From: Actinomadura sp. J1-007
GTDB taxonomy: Bacteria; Actinomycetota; Actinomycetes; Streptosporangiales; Streptosporangiaceae
Direction of reading: 5' to 3'
DNA: 64,000 nt
Assembly: GCF_009793335.1 (NCBI RefSeq)
Contig: NZ_WING01000001.1
Location: 3,100,001-3,164,000 of the forward strand
Positions 54,055 through 63,648 of the stretch are shown here, in pieces. The position numbers and the translations under genes were made by a program. The notes below the pieces were generated by a model. The model saw only the letters and a list, made by a program, of their open reading frames with translations. It was not told the origin of the DNA and ran no database searches. Positions within the stretch are counted from its first letter, which is position 1; every line of letters begins with the position of its first letter.

Positions 54055-54443
54055 GGTCTCGGACTCTATGAGGCGATATAGCTGAGGCCGTAGATTTGCG
54101 TAGAAACTCGTACGGCGTGTCGCGTACGGCTGCCGTCGCCGGCAGCGCGCCGCACTGTCAGGTCCCCCCGCGGCCACCGTCGCCACCATGCCGCCTCCCC
54201 GGGCGAACGCCTCCGCGCCTGCGCGCCTTGGAACATGCTGGTCGAATCTGTGTTCGACTCATTCGAACACAGTAGCGCATGCGTACGACCCCGTCACCCG
54301 ATCCCCCAGAACTCCCGAGAACCCGCCGCGCCCCGCCGAAGCAGAACGGCCACGCGCGCACACTGTCCCGTGCGCACGTGGCCGTTCCACCACAGATCCG
54401 CAGCTCAGCCGCACGTTCCTCGGTACGGCGAGCCGCGCGTCCC
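54055..54443. other. 389-base intergenic region with a dyad
   Basis: Upstream of the AAA ATPase gene and downstream of the pirin gene. It includes the dyad at 54242-54272. The first 135 bases are open in frame with the ATPase, but the translation is Arg-rich and unlike the family. Confidence 0.5.
54242..54272. promoter_or_regulatory. LexA-box-like element and 25-bp perfect-arm dyad
   Basis: TCGAATCTGTGTTCGA (54242-54257) matches the actinobacterial SOS box TCGAAC-N4-GTTCGA at all but one position. Overlapping it, CTGTGTTCGA (54248-54257) and TCGAACACAG (54263-54272) form perfect arms five bases apart. Confidence 0.5.
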
Positions 54444-55454
54444 TCAGGACAGGGACTCGTCGGCGTTGGACAGGTGCGGGACCTTCTCCGCCGGAACGGT
54501 CCCCATCCGCCCCGCCTGGAAGTCCTCGAACGCCTGGACGATCTCCTCGCGGGTGTTCATCACGAACGGGCCGTACCGCGCGACCGGCTCGCGGATCGGG
54601 AGGCCGCCGAGGACCAGGATCTCCCAGCCGTTCGCGCTCGCCTGCGGCTGCACGTCGGCGGCGCGCACGACCAGCCCGTCCTGCTCGCCCCTGTGGTGCG
54701 AGCCCCCGAACACCGCGAGCCGTCCCTCGTCCAGCGCGACCTCCTCCACGCCCGCGGTGCCGCGCCCGGACAGGACGTACACCATGGCGTTGAAGTCGCG
54801 CGGCCAGGGCAGCGCCAGGCGGGCGCCGGGCGCGACGGTCGCGTGCAGGTAGTTGATCGGCGTGTACGTGACGCCCGGCCCGTCGTGCCCGCCGACCGAG
54901 CCCGCGATCACGCGGACCAGGGACGAGCCGTCCGCGGCGGCGAGCAGCTTGACGTCGCGCGCCTCGATGTCCTGGTAGCGGGGGTCGGCCCACTTCTCGG
55001 CGCGCGGCAGGTTGACCCAGAGCTGGACGCCGTGGAACAGCCCGCCCTTGGCGACCAGCTCGGGCGGCGGCTGCTCGATGTGCTGGATGCCGGACGCGGC
55101 CGTCATCCACTGGGTCGCGCCGTCGGAGATCAGCCCGCCTCCGCCGGTGGTGTCGCGGTGCTGGAACGCCCCGTCGATGATGTAGGTGACCGTCTCGAAC
55201 CCGCGGTGCGGATGCCACGGCGTCCCCTTGGCCTCGCCCGGCGCGTACTCCACCGCGCCCATGTGGTCGAGCAGCAGGAACGGGTCGGCCAGGGCCAGGT
55301 CGACGCCCGGGAACGGCCGCCGCACCTGGAAGCCCTCGCCCTCCAGGTGGCGCTGGGCGGTGACGACCTTGGCGACGCGGCGCCAGTCGGTCCGGCCGTC
55401 CGGCAGCGGCGCCAGGCGCGGCAGGGTCAGCGGGTCCGCCATCACGGCAGGCAT
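54444..55454 (-). CDS. Pirin-family cupin protein
   Basis: 336 residues, bicupin. HPHRGFETVTYIIDGAFQHRDT carries the pirin metal motif (two His of HxH and a Glu nearby), followed by GLISDGATQWMTAASGIQHIE and FHGVQLWVNLP. Pirins bind iron and some are quercetinases or redox sensors. ATG at 55454 follows GAGGGGAGA. Divergent from a MarR regulator with two palindromes in between, so repression by that regulator is likely. Confidence 0.9.
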   Translation of the reverse strand: MPAVMADPLTLPRLAPLPDGRTDWRRVAKVVTAQRHLEGEGFQVRRPFPGVDLALADPFLLLDHMGAVEYAPGEAKGTPWHPHRGFETVTYIIDGAFQHRDTTGGGGLISDGATQWMTAASGIQHIEQPPPELVAKGGLFHGVQLWVNLPRAEKWADPRYQDIEARDVKLLAAADGSSLVRVIAGSVGGHDGPGVTYTPINYLHATVAPGARLALPWPRDFNAMVYVLSGRGTAGVEEVALDEGRLAVFGGSHHRGEQDGLVVRAADVQPQASANGWEILVLGGLPIREPVARYGPFVMNTREEIVQAFEDFQAGRMGTVPAEKVPHLSNADESLS

Positions 55455-55513
55455 GGGGTCTCCCCTCGATCGGTGGGCCGCCGGCACGGTGGACGGTGGC
55501 GCTGTCCGCAACA

Positions 55514-55600
55514 TAGTTGAAAGATAAACTATTCCGGGACGGGGGATCCCTCGTACGATGCCCCTGCGCGACTGTAGCGAGGATTAGTTGAATGTTCAAC
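55514..55600. promoter_or_regulatory. MarR operators between pirin and MarR genes
   Basis: TAGTTGAAAGATAAACTA (55514-55531, arms TAGTT/AACTA) lies at the pirin promoter. GTTGAATGTTCAAC (55587-55600, arms GTTGAA/TTCAAC) lies just upstream of the MarR gene. Both share a TAGTTGAA core. Confidence 0.65.
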
Positions 55601-55620
55601 ATGTGGCCTATACTCCGGGC

Positions 55621-56074
55621 ATGAGCGAACCACGATGGCTCGATGCGACCGAGCAGCGCGATTGGCGGGCCTACGTGGACGGCAGCGTCCGGCTCACCGA
55701 GATCATGGATCGCGACCTGAAGTCCAAGCACGGCCTGTCGGTGTCGGAGTACGAGATCCTCGTCCGCCTCTCCGAGGCCCCGAGCACCGGCTGCGCATGG
55801 CCGAGCTCGCCGCCAACGCCAGCCAGTCGCGCAGCCGCCTGTCCCACACCTGCTCGCGCCTGGAGTCCAAGGGCCTGGTCATGCGCGACACCTGCCCCGG
55901 CGACAAGCGCGGCGTCTTCGCGATCCTCACCCCGAGGGCTACGCGGCGCTCGAACGGGCCGCCCGCGACCACGTCGAGACGGTCCGCGCGTACTTCATCG
56001 ACGTCATCGACCCGGCGGACCTCGCGGCCATCGGCCGCGCCTTCACCGCCGTCATGAAGCGCATCCACGGCTGA
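55621..56074 (+). CDS. MarR-family regulator, two frameshifts
   Basis: About 151 residues after repair. RDLKSKHGLSVSEYEILVRLSEAP is in the first frame. MAELAANASQSRSRLSHTCSRLESKGLVMRDTCPGDKRG, the winged helix, is in the second. EGYAALERAARDHVETVRAYFIDVIDPADLAAIGRAF is in the third and ends at TGA 56072. Adding one C to each CCCC run at about 55785 and 55932 restores it. The protein probably controls the divergent pirin gene. Confidence 0.82.
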
Positions 56075-56226
56075 CCCGCCGACCGCGGCCCATCTTCGCG
56101 GCACGCCCCGTTCGGGCGGGCGGACCCGTCGGCCCGGCGCCCGCCCCGCGACGCGCCCCGTTCGCCCCGGCGGCCGAACGGTCCGCGGCGGTCCGGAACG
56201 GGCAGACGCGGGTGGCGGGGGCGGTA

Positions 56227-56654
56227 CTACAGAGTCACCGACACGCCGGTGAGGAAGCCGACCGAGATCAGGGTGAGGGCGATCCAGCCCGCCATCATCC
56301 CGGCGCCGAACGGCCGCCAGCGGCCCCCACCTTCCACACCAGCAGCCCGCCCAGCCCGAACGCCAGCACCAGCAGCGTCACGAACTGCGGCAGCAGGCTC
56401 GGCCGCCGGCTCGACATCAGCGGCGCGTACATCATCACCACGTCGACGAACACGAACGTCCCGAACCCGGCCGCGAGCGCGCCGATGTCGCGCCCGCCGA
56501 GCGCCTGGGCCCGTTCGCCCAGCGCCTGGACGCGGTCCGAGCGCCACCGCAGGCGCGGCCCGCTCCGCGAGGCGGGCTCGACCTCCACGGTGTGCGCGAC
56601 GGAGAAGATCTCGTCTTCGAGGCTCGGGAAGTCCTTGTTCTGAGGATCCGCCAT
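56227..56654 (-). CDS. Small membrane protein, one frameshift
   Basis: About 142 residues after repair. The N-terminal part (DPQNKDFPSLEDEIFSVAHTVEV) is acidic and cytoplasmic. Three hydrophobic segments follow: IGALAAGFGTFVFVDVVMMYA, LLPQFVTLLVLAFGLGGLLVW and, in the next frame, MMAGWIALTLISVGFLTGVSV. Adding one G to the run at about 56325 joins them. No family recognised. Confidence 0.65.
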
Positions 56655-56818
56655 GCCGGCTCCCTGGGCCGGGAGGAGCGCCGGGGCAGGCCCGGCGTGG
56701 ACGGACGTCAACGCGGCGCGCGCCCGCCCCCGGCCCCGTACGGCGAGCACGCTCTCCAACGCACCGTAGCGAATCCAGGGTCCCACGCGAAGTCCGCGCG
56801 ACGTGCCATCCTGCTGGG

Positions 56819-57562
56819 ATGCCAGGCAGACGGCCACTTCGTGGCGCAGCGTTCATGACCACGTTCGCGGCGGTGACGGTCCTGACGGGCGGGTGCGGCG
56901 GCGGATCCGACGACGGCTCGAAGGGCTCCGCGTCGCCCGCCTCGCCGCCCACGGCGAGCGGCTCCTCGCCGTCCGCGTCGCCGACCGGCCCGAAGGCGTT
57001 CGAGTCGCGGATCACGAAGGTCTCGGCGGCGACCCTCGACCACTCGTGGCGCAAGGGCTGCCCCGTCCCGCTCTCCGGCCTGCGGATGATCGAGATGACG
57101 TACTGGGGGATGGACCGCGAGCCGCACGACGGCGGCCGGCTCGTCGTCAACGCCAAGGCCGCCGACGACCTGGTGAAGGTGTTCAGGAAGCTGTACGACC
57201 TGCGCTACCCGATCAAGCGCATGGAGCCCGTGGACGCCTACAAGGGCAGCGACTACGACTCGATCGAGGCCGACAACACCTCGGCGTTCAACTGCCGCAA
57301 CGCGACCGGCTCGGGCTCGTGGTCGCAGCACGCCTACGGCCTCGCGGTCGACGTCAACCCGTGCGAGAACCCGTACGTCACCGCGGACGGCCACGTCGAC
57401 CACAAGCACTGCGTGAAGTACGCCGACCGCGAGAACCGCGACCCCGGCGTCATCCACGCGAACGACGCCGTCGTCCGCGCGTTCGACTCGATCGGCTGGG
57501 GCTGGGGCGGCGAGTGGGACGGCACGAAGGACTTCCAGCACTTCAGCAGCAACGGCCGCTAG
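56819..57562 (+). CDS. M15-family (VanY/DD-carboxypeptidase-like) lipoprotein
   Basis: 247 residues. A lipoprotein signal with TGGC at about residues 22-25 is followed by a Ser/Pro-rich linker. The catalytic domain has SQHAYGLAVDVNP near residue 166, the M15 zinc motif SxHxxGxAxD, and KDFQHFSSNGR at the end, supplying the last His. Members hydrolyse D-Ala-containing peptidoglycan peptides. ATG at 56819 gives the signal; the open frame upstream is shadow sequence. Confidence 0.85.
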   Translation: MPGRRPLRGAAFMTTFAAVTVLTGGCGGGSDDGSKGSASPASPPTASGSSPSASPTGPKAFESRITKVSAATLDHSWRKGCPVPLSGLRMIEMTYWGMDREPHDGGRLVVNAKAADDLVKVFRKLYDLRYPIKRMEPVDAYKGSDYDSIEADNTSAFNCRNATGSGSWSQHAYGLAVDVNPCENPYVTADGHVDHKHCVKYADRENRDPGVIHANDAVVRAFDSIGWGWGGEWDGTKDFQHFSSNGR

Positions 57563-57789
57563 CCCCTTCGGCCCGGACCCGGACCCGGACCCGGTTCGGG
57601 CGGCTCGGCGGGCGGACGGCGGCGCGGTTCGTGGAACGGCGCGGACGCGCGCGCGGGGCTCGTTCACGGAAGCTGAGGACGGGCGCGGGGCCCGGAGACA
57701 GGCGGGGTGGGGCGCGGCCGGACGGGGTCGGGAGCCCCGGTCCGACGGGCCGTGCGGCGGCGGGGAGCGCCCGCCGCGGGTCGGGCTGG

Positions 57790-57954
57790 TCAGAGCATGG
57801 TGAGGGCGAGCGCCGCGATGACGACGACCGCGAGGACGGCGACGATGCCGACGATCATGCCGACGGGCGGGCCCGACTTCTCGGGCTGCGACTGCTGGGC
57901 GAACCGCTGGAACTGGTGGGTCGTGCCTGCGGGATCATTCGCGTTCTGAGACAT
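57790..57954 (-). CDS. Small single-pass membrane protein
   Basis: 54 residues. A Gln/Asn/Pro-rich cytoplasmic half (MSQNANDPAGTTHQFQRF) is followed by one hydrophobic helix (MIVGIVAVLAVVVIAALALT) ending at the C-terminus. Tail-anchored layout. It lies 33 bases after the stop of the AlaX-like gene on the same strand and may be its operon partner. Function unknown. Confidence 0.72.
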   Translation of the reverse strand: MSQNANDPAGTTHQFQRFAQQSQPEKSGPPVGMIVGIVAVLAVVVIAALALTML

Positions 57955-57987
57955 GCGGACGAGGGTAACGGATGGATTCGGGCGTGT

Positions 57988-58857
57988 TCATCGCCATTCG
58001 CCCGAGAGGGCCGGTCCGGTGGCGCGCGTCTCGACCACCAGCTCGTCGCCCTCGGGCGAGAGTTCGAGCGACGCGGTGACGGACGCCAGCTCGCCCAGCC
58101 GGTCGAGGTGCGTGCCTCCGCAGGGCATCTCGACCGTTCCTTCGGGCAGGTCGCAGCGCCAGGTCCGGCGGGCGGCCAGCTCGGGCGAGGGCGCGTCGAT
58201 CCGTACGGGCGCGTCGGCGGCGACCCACGACGCGAGCAGGCCGTTCATCGTCGCGGTGATGCCCGGGAGATCGTCCGCGAGGCCCTCGGCGGTGAAGCCG
58301 GCGCGGCGCAGCGAACGGCCGACGCGGTAGACATCGCGGCTGCCCCGTTCCACGATCCGGGACGAGACGATCGCGAGCGCGTCGAAGTCGGGGCGGCCGA
58401 GCCCGTCGGTACGGGCGGGTTCGCGCCAGCGGGGCGCGAGCGCGGCGTTCAGCGCGAGCGCCGTCACGTGGCAGGCGGTGTGCCCTGCCGACAGGGCGCG
58501 GCGGCGGACGGGGTCCACGAACAGGAGGGCCTCGGCGCTCTCGGGGACGTGGCGTTCGACGACGTGCACGACCAGCCAGGCCCAGCCGCCCTCGCCGCGC
58601 CGCACCGGGATGTCGGCGCCGAGCAGGATGCGTTCGGCGTCGCCCGCGACGCCGGAGCCGGGGCCCGGGTCGAGCGGGACGGCGCCGGTGAGGCAGTCGG
58701 CGACCTTCAGCTCCATGCCCTCGGCCTGGATCAGGCCGGAGTCGGCGGGCTGGTCGGGCCAGGAGGGGTCGAGCGGGTGGAACGGCGTCGCGTGCGTGAC
58801 GATCCCGTAGCCGCCGTCGAGCGGCGCGGACAGCAGCACCGGCGAACGCCCGGACAC
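57988..58857 (-). CDS. AlaX-like alanyl-tRNA editing domain protein
   Basis: About 289 residues. AGHTACHVTALALNAAL and CGGTHLDRLGEL carry the His pair and Cys/His of the alanyl-tRNA-synthetase editing (second additional) domain, which hydrolyses mischarged Ser-tRNA-Ala or acts on free substrates. GTG at 58857 is a conservative start. If one G is missing at about 58888, GTG at 58904 would start a protein beginning VREIGGSTHVTYPSGE. The open frame to 59022 overlaps the tRNA gene and is rejected. Confidence 0.8.
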   Translation of the reverse strand: MSGRSPVLLSAPLDGGYGIVTHATPFHPLDPSWPDQPADSGLIQAEGMELKVADCLTGAVPLDPGPGSGVAGDAERILLGADIPVRRGEGGWAWLVVHVVERHVPESAEALLFVDPVRRRALSAGHTACHVTALALNAALAPRWREPARTDGLGRPDFDALAIVSSRIVERGSRDVYRVGRSLRRAGFTAEGLADDLPGITATMNGLLASWVAADAPVRIDAPSPELAARRTWRCDLPEGTVEMPCGGTHLDRLGELASVTASLELSPEGDELVVETRATGPALSGEWR

Positions 58858-58967
58858 CTCGCCGGACGGGTACGTGACGTGAGTTGATCCCCGATTTCCC
58901 TCACGTTCGCTGACGCTACCAGCAGCGACGCGGCCCTCTCTGACCGGCCGCCGCCCTCGCTCCGTGC

Positions 58968-59055
58968 GGAGAGTGTGGGATTCGAACCCACGAGGACTGT
59001 CCCCAGCCCTGGGCGCTTTCAAGGCGCCTGCACTAGTCCACTATGCGAACTCTCC
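58968..59055 (-). tRNA. tRNA-Ser (anticodon UGA)
   Basis: 88 bases with a seven-base acceptor stem (GGAGAGT/ACTCTCC), an anticodon stem GGCGC/GCGCC around CTTGAAA, so anticodon TGA, a long variable arm and the T-loop GGTTCGAATCC. No CCA is encoded. Confidence 0.93.
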
Positions 59056-59161
59056 AGTGACCACGCCCAACGATAGCGGTCGTACGCCGCTGACTTCGAC
59101 CGCGTATCCGCCTCCCGGCGATCACCCGGGGACGGCCCCGGAGCGGGCGGCGGACGTCGCG

Positions 59162-59521
59162 TCAGGGGACGCGGTAGCCGGGGATGGACGGCCAGCGCAC
59201 GGTCATGACGACCGAGTCGTCCTCGGCCTCCCAGGAGTGGTCGACGCCGCGCCGCCACACGACGTAGTCGCCCCGCTCGGCCAGCACCACGTTCCCCTCC
59301 GGGAACTCCAGCCGGAACCGTCCGCTGATCAGCACGAGCAGCGCGTCGCGCTTCTCGCCGTCGGTCCACCGCGCGCGCCGTTCGCCGCGCGGGTGGACGC
59401 CCCACTTGATCTCGACGTCGTCGCTGTGGCGCAGGTCGCCCTCCGGCTTGAAGTGCCCCAGCAGCCAACCACGGTCCCCGGCGGCGTCGGCCTCCGCCGA
59501 GCCCACATAAACCCCGTCCAC
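59162..59521 (-). CDS. Cupin-fold small protein
   Basis: 119 residues, GTG start. The single beta-barrel pattern is WGVHPRGERRARW, then LVLISGRFRLEFPEGNVVLAERGDYVVWRRGVDHSWEAEDDSVVMTVRWPS, which is cupin motif 1 (partial) and motif 2 (His before SW). Only one or two metal His are present, so it may bind a ligand rather than a catalytic metal. It stands 106 bases after the tRNA. Function unknown. Confidence 0.7.
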   Translation of the reverse strand: MDGVYVGSAEADAAGDRGWLLGHFKPEGDLRHSDDVEIKWGVHPRGERRARWTDGEKRDALLVLISGRFRLEFPEGNVVLAERGDYVVWRRGVDHSWEAEDDSVVMTVRWPSIPGYRVP

Positions 59522-59549
59522 GAACGGCGACCCTAGCCGAGGGCGCGGG

Positions 59550-61853
59550 TCACTCGGCGGCCGGGGACTGCGGGCGCTGGAAGGCGAAGCCGTCGCCGAC
59601 CACGGCGGCGAGGTTGAGGTACGCCTCGCGGGTGGCCGGGGCGAGCTGCTCCAGCTCGACCTCGGCGCCCTCCTCCAGGTGGTCGTCGTACGGGATGCGG
59701 ACGACGGCGCGGCAGCGGCTCTCGAAGTGCGCCTGGAGCTTGTCGAGGTCCACTTGGCTGCGGGTGCGGTTGCGGACCATCGACAGGACGACGACGCCGT
59801 TGCGGACCAGGTGCCCGTGGTCGTGGGCCTCCAGCCAGTCGAGGGTCGCGCTCGCCGAACGGGCGCCGTCCACCGACGGGGAGCTGACCAGGACGAGCTG
59901 GTCGGCGAGGCTGAGCACGCCCGCCATCGCCGAGTGCAGCAGGCCCGTGCCGCAGTCGGTGATGCAGACCGAGTAGTACTGCTCCAGCACGACGGCGACG
60001 GAGGAGTAGTCCTCGGCGCTGAACGCCTCGCTGACGGCCGGGTCGCGGTCGGAGGCCAGTACCTCCAGGCGCGCGCCGTTCTGCGAGGTGAAGCCGCGGA
60101 CGTCGGCGTACCGGTGGATCTTGTCGCGTCCGTTCAGCAGGTCGCGGACCGTCGCGGCCGTCTCCAGCTTCACCTTGTCGGACAGCGTGCCGCGGTCGGG
60201 GTTGGCGTCCACCGCGATCACCCGGTCGCCGCGGATGGACGACAGCATCGACCCGAGGCCGGTGGTGGTGGTCGTCTTGCCCACGCCGCCCTTCAGCGAC
60301 ATGACCGCGACGCGGTGGTGACCCCCGGCGACGGTCGTGCGGGCGCGGGCGATCAGGTCCTTGCGGCGCAGCTCGGTCTGCGACTCGCCGGGGTGGATGT
60401 TGCCGCCGGACGCCTTGTAGACGGCGCGGCGCCACCCGGACGAGGGGGCGATGCGGCGTTCGCCGAGGAGGTTCTCGGAGCTGAGGCTCTCGGAGCTCTC
60501 CGGCGCGGGCTGCTGCGGCTGGCCGCCCTGCTGCGGATACCCCGGCCCGGGATAGCCCGGCTGGCCCGGGTGCCCCGGCTGGCCCGGCTGGCCCGGGTAG
60601 GGGCCGACCTGCTGCGGCTGGCCCGGCGGCATCTGCGGGTACGCGCCCGGCTGGGGGGCGTAGCCCTCGGCGGGCGGCTGCGGATAGCCCTCGGGCTGCG
60701 GGTACTCGGCGGGAGGCTGCGCGTAACCCTCGGCGGGAGGCTGCGGGTAGCCCTCGGGCAGCGGCTGGCCGTCGGGACCGTAGCCGGGCATCGGGGCGTA
60801 CTGGCCCATCGGCGCGCCCTCCCCGGCGGGCGGGCCCTGCTGCCCCTGCTGGCCCTGCTGCCCGTACTGGTCGGGCGACGGGTACGGCGGGAGCTGGTCG
60901 AGCGGCGGCGCGCCCTGCCCGTTGGCCGGGTCGTACGGCTGCTGCGGCGCCGGGCCGGTCTCCCACGGCTGCACCGGGTCGTACACCGGAGGCTGCTGCT
61001 GCGCGCCCTCGTAGGGCTGCTGCTGCCCGCCCGCCGCCTCGAACGGCGGCATCTGGGACGGGTCGTACGGCTGGTAGCCGCCTCCCGGGTAGGGCGGCGG
61101 GAGCATGCCACCGTCGAACGGCTGGGGCATCGGCCCGCCGTCGTAGGGCTGCTGCGGCTGCGCGGCCTCGAACGGCGGCGGGGTGCCGTAGCCGGGAGGA
61201 ACGCCGGGACCTCCCGCGCCGCCGCTCGGGTCGCCGTACGCCGGGAAGCCGGGCGGCGGGGGCACCGGGCCCTCACCCTCAGGCTGGGGCGGCGCGCCGA
61301 AACCTTCGGGCGCGGCGGGCGGCGGCGGTGCACCGAAACCCTCGGGCGGCTGCGGCGCCTGCCCGTACGTCTCCTGCTGAGGGGCCTGCTCCTGAGGAGC
61401 CTGCGGTGGCTGCGGGGCCTGGGCCTGCGGCGGCTGGGGCGGCAGCGGAGGCGGGGCCTGCGGCGGAGGGGCCTGGCCGAAGGCGTCCTGCGGGGGCGGC
61501 GGAACGGGCGGCGGGCCGAAGTCCTCGGGCGGCGGGCCCGGGAGCGGCGGCCCGAACCCCTCCTGCTGTCCCTGGAACGGCGGCGGGGCCGCGAGCCACG
61601 GGTTGTCGGGCGGGGCGGGGGCCGCCTGCTGCCCGGTCGCCTGCTCGTCGGGCGAACCGGGGCCCGGACCGCCGGGACCGCCGGACGGCGCGGGAGGCTC
61701 GGCCTGGCTCGGGGGGACCTGCTCGGCGGGCGCGGACGGTTCGGCCTCGGACGCGGGCGGAACGGCGCCGGAGGGCCCCGCCTCACCGCTCATCGCGTCC
61801 AGCGAGGCCAGCCGCTCCTCCAGGGAACGCCCGTCGTGCTCGTTCCTTGCCAC
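59550..61853 (-). CDS. MinD/ParA-like ATPase with long disordered Pro/Gln/Gly-rich N-terminus
   Basis: 767 residues. The first ~480 are Pro/Gln/Gly/Tyr-rich with repeated [15 protein letters not shown] units. The C-terminal 260 are a deviant-Walker ATPase: [31 protein letters not shown] and [15 protein letters not shown]. The layout matches EspI-type proteins of ESX (type VII) secretion in mycobacteria and the MinD-like ATPases near actinomycete ESX loci. No ESX gene is in this window. The N-terminal motif [11 protein letters not shown] is a conserved opening. Confidence 0.85.
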   Translation of the reverse strand: MARNEHDGRSLEERLASLDAMSGEAGPSGAVPPASEAEPSAPAEQVPPSQAEPPAPSGGPGGPGPGSPDEQATGQQAAPAPPDNPWLAAPPPFQGQQEGFGPPLPGPPPEDFGPPPVPPPPQDAFGQAPPPQAPPPLPPQPPQAQAPQPPQAPQEQAPQQETYGQAPQPPEGFGAPPPPAAPEGFGAPPQPEGEGPVPPPPGFPAYGDPSGGAGGPGVPPGYGTPPPFEAAQPQQPYDGGPMPQPFDGGMLPPPYPGGGYQPYDPSQMPPFEAAGGQQQPYEGAQQQPPVYDPVQPWETGPAPQQPYDPANGQGAPPLDQLPPYPSPDQYGQQGQQGQQGPPAGEGAPMGQYAPMPGYGPDGQPLPEGYPQPPAEGYAQPPAEYPQPEGYPQPPAEGYAPQPGAYPQMPPGQPQQVGPYPGQPGQPGHPGQPGYPGPGYPQQGGQPQQPAPESSESLSSENLLGERRIAPSSGWRRAVYKASGGNIHPGESQTELRRKDLIARARTTVAGGHHRVAVMSLKGGVGKTTTTTGLGSMLSSIRGDRVIAVDANPDRGTLSDKVKLETAATVRDLLNGRDKIHRYADVRGFTSQNGARLEVLASDRDPAVSEAFSAEDYSSVAVVLEQYYSVCITDCGTGLLHSAMAGVLSLADQLVLVSSPSVDGARSASATLDWLEAHDHGHLVRNGVVVLSMVRNRTRSQVDLDKLQAHFESRCRAVVRIPYDDHLEEGAEVELEQLAPATREAYLNLAAVVGDGFAFQRPQSPAAE

Positions 61854-62021
61854 CGTTTCTCCCCTCGGGCAAGTCTGAAATGATCATTTACGGAGCAGGT
61901 AGGCATTGGCCCCAGGACAGGGTACCTGTGTGCCAATACCATGCGTCTCGGAGTAATGCCCGCATTACCCTCCCAACCATGGCACTCATGGCGTCCCAGG
62001 ATGCCCGGTAGCGTGATCGGT

Positions 62022-62977
62022 ATGCGTGCGATCGTGATCCGCGAGCCGGGGGACCCGGACGCGCTCGAATGGAAGCAGGTGCCCGACCCCGTCGCGGCCT
62101 CCGGCGAGGTGGTCGTGGACGTGGCGGCGAGCGCCGTCAACCGGGCCGACGTGATGCAGCGGATGGGGTTCTATCCGCCGCCTCCGGGGCGTCCGAGTAC
62201 CCAGGGCTGGAGGTCTCGGGCCGCATCGCCGAGATCGGCGAGGGCGTCACCGGCTGGAACGTCGGCGACGAGGTGTGCGCGCTGCTCGCGGGCGGCGGCT
62301 ACGCCGAGAAGGTCGCCATCCCCGCAGGGCAGGTGCTGCCCGTTCCGCGCGGCGTGGACCTGGTGGAGGCGGCCGGGCTGCCCGAGGTGGTGTGCACGGT
62401 CTGGTCCAACGTCTTCATGCTGGCCGGGCTGGACGCCGGGGAGACGTTCCTCGTGCACGGCGGCGGGAGCGGCATCGGCACCATGGCGATCCAGATCGCG
62501 CACGCGCGCGGGGCCAGGGTGCTGTGCACCGTCGGCAGCCCGGAGAAGGCCGAGCGCTGCGTCGCGCTCGGCGCGGACGAGGCGGTCAACTACAAGACCG
62601 ACGACTTCGTCGAGCACGGGCCGTACGACGTGATTCTCGACAACATGGGCGCCAAATACCTGCCGCGCAACATCGACGCGCTCGGCGCCGGAGGCCGGCT
62701 GGTCGTGATCGGAATGCAGGGCGGCGCCAAGGGCGAGCTGGATCTCGGCAAACTCCTGAGCAAGCGCGCGTCCGTGCACGCCACCGGGCTGCGGTCCCGT
62801 CCGCTGGACGAGAAGGCGGAGATCGTGGCTTCGGTGCGCGAGCACGTGTGGCCTCTCCTGGAATCGGGGGACGTACGTACGGTGACCGACCAGGCGGTGC
62901 CCATGGCGGACGCCCCGCGTGCGCACCGGCTCCTGGAGGAGAGCGGTCACGTCGGCAAGATCCTGCTCACCGTGTGA
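62022..62977 (+). CDS. NADPH:quinone oxidoreductase (zinc-free MDR family), one frameshift
   Basis: About 318 residues after repair. The start MRAIVIREPGDPDALEW to GFYPPPPG is in one frame and SEYPGLEVSGRIAEIGEGV to the end in the next. One G is missing from the run at about 62188. VHGGGSGIGTMAIQIAHARGA is the nucleotide-binding loop and YDVILDNMGAKYL follows. It resembles PIG3/quinone-reductase-type enzymes that reduce quinones or enones with NADPH. Bpa follows 12 bases later on the same strand. Confidence 0.87.
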
Positions 62978-62989
62978 GGATAAGACGAT

Positions 62990-63535
62990 ATGAACGACCC
63001 TTCGAAGAACGAATCCGAACAGGAGCCGCAGGTCCTCGTGGTCGGTCCGAACGGTATCGCGATCGAGGGCGGCGCAGACACCGGCAAGGACGAGAAGTCC
63101 GTGGCCGAGATGGTCGAGCAGCCCGCGAAGGTGATGCGGATCGGCGGCATGATCCGCCAGCTCCTGGACGAGGTGAAGGCCGCGCCGCTGGACGAGGCCA
63201 GCCGCGCCCGGCTGCGCGAGATCCACAGCTCCTCCATCAAGGAGCTGGAGGACGGTCTCGCGCCCGAACTGGTCGAGGAGTTGGAACGGCTGTCGCTGCC
63301 GTTCACCGAGGGAACGGTGCCGAGCGAGTCCGAGCTGCGGATCGCCCAGGCCCAGCTCGTCGGCTGGCTGGAAGGGCTGTTCCACGGCATCCAGACGACG
63401 CTGTTCGCGCAGCAGATGGCGGCGCGGGCCCAGCTTGAGCAGATGCGCCGCGCCCTGCCGCCCGGAGTGCTCCCGCCCGGGGCCGAGGAGCAGTCGCCGC
63501 AGGGCCCGAGGCAGAGCTCCGGCCCGTACCTGTGA
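62990..63535 (+). CDS. bpa: Bacterial proteasome activator (Bpa, DUF2587)
   Basis: 181 residues of the Bpa/PafE family. VAEMVEQPAKVMRIGGMIRQLLDEVKAAPLDEASRARL and the following helices (SSSIKELEDGL, ELVEELERLSLPF, AQAQLVGWLEGLFHGIQTTLFAQQMAAR) form the ring-building bundle. The tail SSGPYL corresponds to the GQYL motif that docks into the 20S core and opens its gate; here Q is P. Bpa drives ATP-independent degradation of unfolded proteins. It is 12 bases after the quinone oxidoreductase gene. Confidence 0.93.
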   Translation: MNDPSKNESEQEPQVLVVGPNGIAIEGGADTGKDEKSVAEMVEQPAKVMRIGGMIRQLLDEVKAAPLDEASRARLREIHSSSIKELEDGLAPELVEELERLSLPFTEGTVPSESELRIAQAQLVGWLEGLFHGIQTTLFAQQMAARAQLEQMRRALPPGVLPPGAEEQSPQGPRQSSGPYL

Positions 63536-63648
63536 TCCCGCACGACTGACGAAGCCCGTTCACTCCCGGCGCGCGCGCCGAAGCACCGCTCCGCGCCGGG
63601 AGTCGACGGCCCGCCCCGCTCGGCGGTCTTTCCGGCACGAACGGACGG

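Noticed and set aside
58968..59022. AlaX-like reading frame extended to 59022
   Set aside because: It would run into the tRNA-Ser gene; starts at 58857 or 58904 are more reasonable.
10905..62190. Phase variation or programmed frameshifting as the cause of the many frame breaks
   Set aside because: The runs are only three to five bases long, occur in unrelated housekeeping-type genes and always miss one base; error in the sequence is simpler.
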